DNA of 64,000 nt from Gnetum montanum (Eukaryota; Streptophyta; Gnetopsida; Gnetales; Gnetaceae), in the NCBI GenBank assembly GCA_015680685.1, contig MNCI01004173.1, positions 46,810 through 110,809 on the forward strand. The letters run 5' to 3'. This document shows positions 56,174-64,000 of the stretch, piece after piece. The notes beneath the pieces were generated by a model. That model did no database searches. It was not told the origin of the DNA and worked only from the letters and a program-made list of their open reading frames with translations. Position 1 is the stretch's first letter. Each line of letters opens with the position of its first letter. Made by a program: the position numbers and the translations under genes.

Positions 56174-56202
56174 TCATCAACAAAAGAAAGAAAGAAAGAA
56201 AG
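56174..56202. repeat. (GAAA)n microsatellite
   Basis: About six GAAA units in the spacer of element E. Confidence 0.8.
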
Positions 56203-56282
56203 AGAATATGAGGATTCAAAGCACACTCGTTGGACAAAATAAATGTGAAAATGCATGGGTCTTTGCATGGTGTGGTTCTCAT

Positions 56283-56305
56283 TATATATATATATATATA
56301 TATAT
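56283..56305. repeat. (TA)n microsatellite
   Basis: About eleven TA units in the second copy of the duplicated spacer segment. Confidence 0.85.
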
Positions 56306-56780
56306 GGAATTCAAAGAACACCACTTAGACCAAATAAAAGGGCTACAAGCATGGGTTATGGGACTTGTCTTTTCTCCTCTAACTAAGGTCCTTTCTCACT
56401 TCCTACTTCCTCTCCAATTTGGAATGATGGTTGTTTTGTGGGAGCATTCTTGTGTCGTAGGGGATGGACTAGTCTTAGAATGTTGATTGGAAGTCACTGA
56501 AAGTGGTTGGTTTTTGTTTGGACTAAGGATGGATCCTACTGAGTCATTTAATCATAAGCTCCACAAGGGACTTTATGTGACCATAATTAGGAACTCCATT
56601 CCATTCTCTCTCTCATCCATCTATGCTTTTCATGTCTTACCTCATTGCTAGTTTCATGTTTTGATTTGATGTTCTAGTTTGATGTGTTAGGATTTTCAGT
56701 TAGTTACTTCTAGGTTTTTTTACTTAACCTTCCGTAACCATTAATCATTCACAGAGCCCATAGACTCCTTGGTTTGAAGT

Positions 56781-56833
56781 TATGCAAGGGCATAAAAGGC
56801 CTGTGCCTACTTTGGGGAGGACCCACTTGCATA
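56781..56833 (+). promoter_or_regulatory. Conserved stem-loop, element E copy
   Basis: Arms TATGCAAG and CTTGCATA pair perfectly, then GGG/CCC with one unpaired A. The loop contains CCTACTTTGGGGAGGA. Confidence 0.7.
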
Positions 56834-57191
56834 TCTTTTGGTTTGGTTAAGTTAAGTTCTTTAACCTTAGATATTTTTACAATCAAATTCTTTTTATTTA
56901 CCCCATCAATGCCATCCAATTATGCACATATTCACAACCATTTTAGTGAATTCTTTCTTTTTATTGTTGTGAATGTCTATACCCTCTTTTTAGTATTCCT
57001 TGTGTTAATATTTTTCTAAATTTTATGGACGACTTCTCATACCTAACGTATTTGTTAGTCTTACCACTAACATTATCAAGTAACCAATCTACCACAAATA
57101 CAACTTAGCTAGGTATAACCATTGATGAGACAAGGCATTCAACCACTGTGTTACACTTTATATACTAATCCTTGATTTTGTTGTGATTACA

Positions 57192-57500
57192 ATGGCATGC
57201 ATGGACTGGAGGTGGGACTGTCTTCACCAAGGATGATGTAGCAATATCACTCATGGGAGATTTTTCATGACTGCTGGATCTCTTCTACCACTCCCTCATT
57301 CTTTTGTTGTCAAGAGGGATTGGATGTCCGTTGGATCTGAGGGTGTTCTTTCCTGTTGTCATGAACACCCAATTATGTACACAATTGTAATGATGTATTC
57401 TTAGGCACTTCTATATTTGTCGATTTCCTCTATGTCATTCTGCATGTCAGTCAAACATTTCACACCTCCTAATATATTTTGTAAGGGACTTGTTTCTCTT
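57192..57500 (+). pseudogene. ORF3 remnant of element E
   Basis: GTTGTGATTACA then ATGGCATGC at 57192 matches the ORF3 start of D, with the G of the AG acceptor lost. The following 300 bases show no match to ORF3 blocks and have early stops. Almost all of ORF3 is deleted. Confidence 0.5.
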
Positions 57501-57509
57501 CTTCTATAC

Positions 57510-57542
57510 TCGAGGATGAGTTTTCATTCAGTTGTGGGGGTA
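57510..57542 (+). other. Polypurine tract block of element E
   Basis: CTCGAGGATGAGTTTTCATT and then CAGTTGTGGGGGTA next to the LTR; the clearest copy of this block. Confidence 0.75.
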
Positions 57543-58378
57543 TGATGAATCATGTTTTACATGAGTCCCAATATCAGGTATCTGATATTGGGGTGGCCAT
57601 GATATCAGATATGTGATATCGTGGGGTATTCCTAGGCCTATAAATACAGCCCTTGGGAACACGATTCAGGGGGGAGTTTTTTAGTCAAGTAGTAAAATTC
57701 TTGCAATTTTTTCATTCAAGAGTTAGAATATTTTCCAAGTGCCTGTAGTAGGAGGTCTAAGTGTAATTGGATAGTTATTCAAGCATTAATGTACCTGAAC
57801 ACATCATTGTGTTAGCAATAAAGATGATCTGTTTGATTCATCCTTGCAGAACTGGAGACTTTCTTTCATTATGCATTTATACATTGTGATTTCATGTAGT
57901 TCACATTTAAAATTATTCATTTGGTAATTAATTTTGATTAATTAAGTGATTAATTAAAATACACAAGCATGACCCCTTTGAACATACGTGTGACACTTGA
58001 TAGCTTAGAAACTATTAGCATTTGACAACCCAATAGTGTTTACACGAAGTTCAGTATGTGTTCGGGAAGTGGGGATGGTTACTTGTGTTAGGCTAGATTA
58101 GAAAATAGTTCACTTAGCATTTAATTACTCTCACTTTCATTATTGTTTTAGGTAATCAAATTGATAAAACATAAAATGATAAAAATCTTATGCCTCAGTC
58201 ACACTTAACCATACACTTGCATTTCACAAGTGAGACTAGGAAGACAACAAATGGACAACACAAACTCACCATTTAGCTCTAGTGTACTTGGTAATTAAAG
58301 TCTGTGGAATTTGATCAGATCACATGTGAATGCCTATGATTCGTATGGTTGGACGTAGGGGTACCTTGCCACTCATCA
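57543..58378 (+). repeat. 3' LTR of element E
   Basis: 836 bases, TGATGAATCATG to ACTCATCA. U3 has a perfect 11-bp inverted repeat, CCCAATATCAG (57567-57577) and CTGATATTGGG (57582-57592), then ATATCAGATATGTGATATC. TATAAATA is at 57639-57646. Confidence 0.9.
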
Positions 58379-58383
58379 TGGTG

Positions 58384-59400
58384 GTATATAGATTCTTCAA
58401 GATGACACACTTTATTCCATGTAAGAAGGTAAGTGATGCATCTCATATTACAAATTTATTTTTCTACTATGTTATGAGGTTACGTGAAATTTCTTTGAAT
58501 ATTGTTAGTGATAGAGAATCCAAGTTTACTAGTCATTTTTAGAGGTCCCTTTGTAAAATTTTAGAAATAAAGTTAAATTTTTCTAGTGCATATCATCTAC
58601 AGGCCAATGGCCAAATTGGAGTGTTCAACAAATCTTTACTCAATATTTTGAGGTGTTTTTATGAAGGACATCCCAATAGGTGGAAGAAATTGTTGTATGA
58701 TGTTGTGTTTTCCTACAATAATGCTTTTCATATTCCTATTAGGAATAGCACGTTTAAAGCTAATTATGATTTTTGTCCTAACATGGTGAATAAATTAAGG
58801 AGCTTTGATGGAGAACCTTAATTGAGTATAGATTTTGTGAAGTAGATGATAACACTTCATGCTTAAGTAAGACTAAATCTAGATAATAAGATTGAAGAAA
58901 GAATTCAAAAAAAGAATGAGGCCAAGAGAAAGCCTAATTTCACTATTGGTAATCTTGTTAGGATACACTTAAAGAAGAAGAGGATGAGGAGTGTGAACTT
59001 CTCAAAATTGAAAGTTAAAAAGATGGGTCCTTTCAAGATAAAGAAAAAAATCAATAATAATGCCTTTGAAATTGACTTACCAAAGGATGCGGGCATGTCT
59101 TTTTGTTTTAATGTTATAAATCTTGTTCACTACCATGGACCAATAGATGATAAAACCTTGAAGAGTAACATTAACAAGTTAAAGGAGGCTATTAATAAGT
59201 CCAAGCCTTCACAAGAGAGGAAGGTAATTATACTCAATAAGAGAGAAGCTTCCAACACTTGTGAAGTAAAGAGGCATGACTAGTTGATTCATTGGAAGGA
59301 TTAAACTACTAATGATGTTGTATGGGTTTATGAGACTAAAGTTGTTTATAGGAGAATTTCTCTTAATCCTACTTCCTTATTTAACGAGTTTGCTTTTTGA
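58384..59400 (+). pseudogene. Integrase core, GPF module and chromodomain remnant of element F
   Basis: It continues the frame cut by element E. VYRFFKMTHFIPCKKVSDA, ITNLFFYYVMRL and SLNIVSDRESKFTSHF are typical of chromoviruses, with the second catalytic Asp in SDR. QANGQIGVFNKS has Gly where the catalytic Glu is expected. The module KMGPFKIKKKINNNAFEID is the GPF domain. Near 59220-59350, NKREASNTCEVKRHD-stop-LIHWKD-stop-TTNDVVW looks like a decayed chromodomain, which would direct insertion through histone marks. That last call is moderate. Confidence 0.75.
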
Positions 59401-60140
59401 AGGATGGGAGGGATAGTATAAGGACACCTCTTCTAAATCCCTTGTCATCCCTATTGGTGGAAGAATGAAGGTTTTGGATATCTAGAAGTTGTCTTTAGCA
59501 TTAGAAAGATATCTTGATTGAGAGCTAAACTTTTAACAAGAGACATCTTATCATCCTAGGAACTATCATGTTCTGGTGTGGAGACATCTTGTTGCTAAAG
59601 GAGATGTCTTACTCAAGTTTAGATGTCTACCTTTAACTATAGAAATTTTTCCTACAAGTGAGATTTGACAAAGAGACATCTTATCTGATTTGTAGATGTC
59701 ATGTTCGAGGAGGAAACTTTTAGGTGACATATTCAAGATGGAAGACAATTGAGGATCTTTGAGATAAGTCTAGAAAATGTTTCCCTAAAGTGTTAGCTTG
59801 GTTTTATGATAAAGATTAGTATTTTACATGTGGTAAGAAAGAGAGTTGAATGATAGATTGAATGAGAGCTTATGTGGTTAAATATATGTGTGGATGTAAC
59901 CATTGTGTAGGATCTTGACCCTATGTATAAGAGAAGAGACTTGGATCGATTGTACCTTACATTAAAGTTGATTGGATGTGATTGTAGAGCCTCCTACTCT
60001 ATAATATTATTGAGTGTATTTTTTTGTGTTCTATGGAATTATGATTTCATTGTAATTGTAATCTTCTTCCAGCATTAATAGAAGATAGCTAATGTTCTTA
60101 TTTTCTAGTAAATTATTTACTTTGTATACATTCTAGATTT
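59401..60140 (+). repeat. PPT and probable 3' LTR of element F
   Basis: GAAGGATGGGAGGGA at 59399-59413 is a polypurine tract in the right place. The LTR would start at about 59414, though TA stands where TG is expected. U3 has many AGATGTCT and AGACATCT units (59470-59740). A TATGTATAAGAG box lies near 59922. The right end is not defined, since no partner LTR is in the window. Confidence 0.55.
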
Positions 60141-60462
60141 AGTGTGTTTGAAGGATTAAACAAATCAAGGTGACCCCGTTCCACTTAATAATTATATGTT
60201 TAGGCTTTTCATGTCATTCATTTGACATCCTAAAAACTTTAGCAATGGTTGGAGAAGTTATATGCATATCATTTATAACTTTTCATCTTTCTTAGTTAAA
60301 ATATCATTTTTTTACCCTCTATCTTTGGAATAACTACAATGGATTTTTTTTTCTTTTTCCTTTTTTCTTCTTATTATTTGAAAGCTTTTATAATTGCATA
60401 TTCCATCTTTATTTCTATTCCTTTAAATTTAGGTTCATTTTTATTTTCCTTCACCTTGGCTT
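60141..60462. other. AT-rich DNA, no feature seen
   Basis: Long T-rich runs; no coding or repeat signal that can be supported. Confidence 0.5.
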
Positions 60463-61400
60463 TTGAAGATCGAGAACTTAGAAAGAGGGTTGAATAAGTT
60501 CCACCAAATTAGACCCAATTTTGCCCACAAATGTATGTGGTTCCCCAAGTTGGGTATGTTCACACTTGGAGGCTAAAATCCTTATACACATCCAGTCTTT
60601 ATTTCTCAAAAAATGTGGTTTCAAGGACACCACAACCTTTACAAAGTAAAAGCTCCACTAGGGATGTTTTCTCTCAAAAACACATCTAACCCCTCAAGGC
60701 TCCAACAAGCTCAAAAGATGTCTTCTCTCAAGAAGCACATCAGTCCCTTAGGGCTTACAATGGGAGAAAAGAAAGATTAAGAAGAGAATGTACTAGAACT
60801 ATAGATTCCTTACTTTGAGGCTCTTAAAAAAACCAATAAATGAAAAAAAATTGAAGTATATATAATTCACAATATGTATACAATGATAGATCTCAACCAC
60901 ATGTATAGTGCTTACTTTTTCCAAAAATGTATCATCTTCTTTTATAGCCTTTGTCTATGTCATATGACTGTTGGAGTTCATACAACGGTTAAAAATTGCT
61001 AGTTGAGACATCTTGCACAAGCTTGAGATGTCTTATTAGGTTTCTAGAACTTGCAGGTGGAACATCTTGGGTGAGATGTCTTAGCTTGAATTGGGATGTC
61101 TACTATTTTATTAGGACATCCCACGTGAGACCAGAGCTTCTCAATAGAGATGTCTTGCTACAAATTGAGACATCTTGGCAAAGACCATGACATCTTCTTT
61201 GGAATTCTAAATGTCTACCATCCTTGAGATTTCTTTCAACACTTTTCTTTCCTTATTGAACTCTAGCACTTTAAATTAGCAACTCAAGCTCATCTTGGTC
61301 TCACTATACTCCATCTTAGTCCTACAAGATCTCACAAGCACACTTACAAATTCTCCATTTTTCAAGTTTTTGACATCCCAAAAGGTCAACAACTTTAAGT
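60463..61400 (-). repeat. Probable LTR of another element on - (X)
   Basis: On - there is GGCTATAAAAGAAGATG (TATA at about 60943-60951), preceded by many AGATGTCT/AGACATCT units at 61003-61205. The presumed U5 side contains a duplicated unit of about 54 bases (60664-60757, GATGTCTTCTCTCAA). The borders are unproven. Confidence 0.4.
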
Positions 61401-61917
61401 TCTACTAATTTTAGAAAAATTTATTTATTATTTTGTAGAGCAATATTAGTTTCTTTTTTTGTCAATATTTTTTTCAAGGGCTAATAATCTTTGAAGAATT
61501 TCTTTGTTTTGTTCATGAATTTCATCCAATAATGCAATTTTGCTAACCATGTGCTCCCATTATGTAACCTGAATTTCTTTAAGAGTATTTGTAATTAGAG
61601 ATTTTTTTTTGTATGCTCTATGATAATGACATGATAATTTTCAAATTTCTTAGGTAGAGAGCTCAATCTCTTTAGTAAAATAAGAACTTTGTAACTTAGT
61701 ATTACCCATTAGAATTGAGCTCATATCTTGGAGTTACCAAATAATGAATCTTCTAAGTTAACACCTTATTGTTATGGTGCTATATGACACCCCCCTTGAC
61801 CTCCAAATCACTAAGAAATAGAGAGGAAACTTAAGATGAACTATACCTCAACAATCACAGATCCTACATGCATATTAAGATTCCATGACACCCATTAGAA
61901 TATGGTTAAAAGTGTAG
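61401..61917 (-). other. Flank of element X, possible internal sequence
   Basis: AT-rich. On - a short frame reads MSSILMGNTKLQSSYF and a Glu/Lys-rich stretch, but no family can be named. It ends at the left border of element G. Confidence 0.25.
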
Positions 61918-62761
61918 TGATGAGCGATAGAGTAACTCTACATCCATCATATAGATCACAAGTGTTCATGCTCAATTTGATTAAATTTCATGAAGTGAGA
62001 CTAGTTTAAGCCTTTTAGATAGCTAAGCTTTGAGTTGCTGATCATTATATTTCCAATCATACTTATGTGGATCTTAACTCATATGGTTTAAGTGTGATTG
62101 AGGCACATTATTAAAATATCATTTATTAAAATACTTAAAATATTAAATTTCTAACTAATTAATCTATGTGTAAAGAAGTAAATTTATACTAGCCCAAGCA
62201 AAGAGCATTTGTTTCCAACTTGTTATACACATGCTACACTTGTAGTAACATTGCTAAGTTACCAACTGTTTACTATTGGGCATACCAAGTATCATAGTTG
62301 AAATTACCAAACATCAGTACATTTATGCTTGAAGTTGGTAGTACCCATGTGAATTACTAAATGTGATGAAGTAAAATATTAAACTAAGTATCTAAAGAAA
62401 ACAAAAAATAAAAGTAAATTGCAATTGAAAAGATTAAAATACTAAGCTAAGTACTACAATGAATAAAATGGATCTCAATTTTATTTCTACCATGAAAATA
62501 TATTTAAGTATATTAACACTCAAATAAAATATCATACAATTCACTTTATTTACACTATGGGCACTTAGTGATAAATTCTAACTTCTATAGCAACAAATCA
62601 CAAGAGTCTAGCTAAGGGAATGACCAAATCATGCCATAAATGTAGTGAGTACATACTTATATAAGTATTTATTATTCTTGCATCAATGATGATGCATTGA
62701 AAAAGCAAAGTATACATTGACATTGATGCATTGATGCAAACCCTTGAATCAATATTCATCA
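61918..62761 (-). repeat. 3' LTR of element G
   Basis: Starts TGATGAGCGATAGAG and ends CAATATTCATCA in window orientation; similar layout to the other Athila-like LTRs. U3 has CATTGATGCATTGATGCA repeats (about 62717-62738) and a TATATAAG box near 62655. Confidence 0.8.
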
Positions 62762-64000
62762 TACCCTCGTGACCAACTAAAAACTCATTCTTGAGTTAAC
62801 AAAATTAGGATTAAGTTTGTTTATAAAATTTTGGGAGTATTGGACTAACTAATGACTTGACTAACTGATTCGAGTGCTGCATTACAAATTATTCAAATTT
62901 TTACCAAGAGACTTGACAAAAATGAACTGTTTACAAAAAACTACTTTATGCAAACATATATAAACATATACAGAATTGACCAAAGAATCTATCTCAAGTG
63001 GTGGTAAGAGGTGTTGGTTTCTGCAGCTCTTGTGGTGGCTTATCATATCTTGGTATGGGTTGTGGTTACCTTATTGTTGCTACCTTTAGCTAAAATTCAT
63101 CTAGAAAGGATTTTATATTTTTCTCTCTTATTCTAGGAACATTGATAACCCAAGCTACTTTACCTAGAGTTATCATTATTAGCACATCCCAAGAATAAGA
63201 CAAAGGAGGAAACATTTCTTTGGCATTAACATACTAGACAACTAACTATCTACATTTGATGCCAAATGATTTAATGATGTTTTAAACTCCTGGTAGTCAT
63301 CCATTCCTTTGATCAAGTATTTGTGACTATTTTCTAATCTTCAAATTTAGTTAAGAAAACCTCAAGTTTTGCATTTGCTATTTTCAGTTTTGTCTTTGTG
63401 TTCTTGTGGAGCTTAAACTTGCCTTCGTATTGTTCTTGTAGATATGTTCTTCACATTACTACAAGAACATGTCCATGAACTAATTGTTAAAATATTTAGC
63501 ACGCTTGTAAATAGTCTTTGGATCACTATAATCCTCGATATATCAATGATTATAAAATGAAGGATCATGAAACTTGTAATCAAATACATTAGCCTAATGC
63601 ACAAAAACCAGGAATGGTAGGACAACAATGAAAAAGTAAGGCTTTAATGTTGAACATAACAAGTGTAAATTGCTAAAAAACTAAGTATAAACTACTAAAG
63701 AATAAACTAAATAAACAAGGTATGGAATAGATGATAAGTGATAGCATAAAAACTAAGTATAAAATCTAATTAAAACAGCATAAATTGTTAAAATATTAAG
63801 ACTATGATATGGGGGTAATAGTTTTGGATTCCTTTCCAAATAATAAAATGCTTTATTAATGAGTGATAAAGTATTTACCTTCTACAAAGGGCTAAAACTA
63901 TAAGTGATAGATGTAAAATGTAAGTGAATTTAAACTGATGATTAGAGCTCAAATATTGAGAAAAATATGGATTTGGAGAATAGAATTGATTCTTTGAAGG
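62762..64000 (-). pseudogene. PPT block and degraded ORF3 3' end of element G
   Basis: Next to the LTR the PPT block is recognisable but mutated (TACCCTCGTGACC in window orientation). On -, a Pro-rich ending, YDKPPQELQKPTPLTTT-stop (stop at 62994-62996), resembles the ORF3 ends of B, C and D. Before it lies VAWVINVPRIREKNIKS, possibly related to the IPKRAWNVSF block of C. The rest to the window end is AT-rich with no clear frame. Confidence 0.4.

Larger units (their letters stand above)
55421..57191 (+). other. Spacer between integrase and the ORF3 remnant, element E
   Basis: Non-coding, aligned in pieces with the A spacer. T-rich at 55540-55760. It contains the ancestral tandem duplication (56157-56330) with a GAAA microsatellite and a TA microsatellite grown inside it, and the stem-loop at 56781-56833. 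The putative internal promoter seen in A and C is not found here. Confidence 0.6.
48440..58378 (+). mobile_element. Element E: complete Athila-like retrotransposon lacking ORF3
   Basis: 5' LTR, PBS, gag, protease, RT, RNase H, integrase, spacer, a small ORF3 remnant, PPT and 3' LTR, all on +, with a perfect 5-bp duplication. It is inserted in the integrase of element F. The RT catalytic box is intact, but many stops (often TAG or TAA at former Gln codons) show it is old. A 211-base gap lies in the 5' LTR. Confidence 0.9.
44811..60140 (+). mobile_element. Element F: chromovirus-type Ty3/gypsy, split by element E
   Basis: Gag, protease, RT, RNase H and the first half of integrase lie left of element E; the integrase core, GPF module, a decayed chromodomain and a probable 3' LTR lie right of it. 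The integrase frame is continuous across the 5-bp duplication if E is removed. Its 5' LTR and primer-binding site are absent; only about 60 bases of leader precede gag. Confidence 0.8.
61918..64000 (-). mobile_element. Element G: 3' end of an Athila-like element, continues beyond window
   Basis: An LTR (61918-62761) in - orientation is followed by the PPT block and internal sequence. The rest lies outside the window. Confidence 0.7.

Overview
The window is plant nuclear DNA made almost entirely of old, nested LTR retrotransposons. It is AT-rich and has no long intact open reading frame. Its reading frames match plant Ty3/gypsy gag, protease, reverse transcriptase (RT), RNase H (RH) and integrase (INT), broken by many stops and frameshifts. 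Long, layered and decayed insertions suggest a large-genome seed plant, possibly a gymnosperm; the sequence alone does not fix the species. No tRNA, rRNA, CRISPR array or convincing intact host gene was found.

Layout. (1) 1-6451: element Y, a decayed Tat-type Ty3/gypsy element on +. (2) 6505-44810: element Z, an Athila-like element on +, broken by later insertions. Element A (8729-26102, +, LTR to LTR) sits in Z between protease and RT. Element B (10878-16697, -, complete with two LTRs) sits in the gag of A. Element C (27603-40657, -) follows the Z integrase start. C carries a 2.9 kb insert (35826-38697) flanked by 32-bp direct repeats and a 1.76 kb solo LTR (38822-40582). The 3' part of an Athila-like element (40658-44810, called D, probably the 3' end of Z) follows. 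(3) 44811-about 60140: chromovirus F on +, split inside its integrase by element E (48440-58378, +, complete, TSD TGGTG). (4) 60141-61917: fragments, including a probable LTR on -. (5) 61918-64000: the 3' end of another Athila-like element, G, on -, running off the window.

The Athila-like elements (A, B, C, D, E, G, Z) share LTR ends TGATGA...TCATCA and a G-rich block before the 3' LTR; where it survives, they have a primer-binding site for tRNA-Asp. The complete plan is LTR, PBS, gag, protease, RT, RH, INT, a long spacer, a third ORF (ORF3), PPT and LTR. B and C lack the whole pol region but keep gag, spacer and ORF3 or its ends, so they look like non-autonomous derivatives. E keeps pol but has lost ORF3.

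The strongest possibly new signals lie in the spacer and ORF3. A stem-loop of about 53 nt occurs in A, B, C and E, and its stem changes in a compensatory way. In A and C a TATA-containing segment upstream of ORF3 carries palindromic repeats resembling those in the U3 of the same element's LTR, as if ORF3 had its own promoter. ORF3 itself (about 900 codons, C-terminal coiled coil, no envelope features seen) begins at a conserved AG-ATGG that looks like a splice acceptor.
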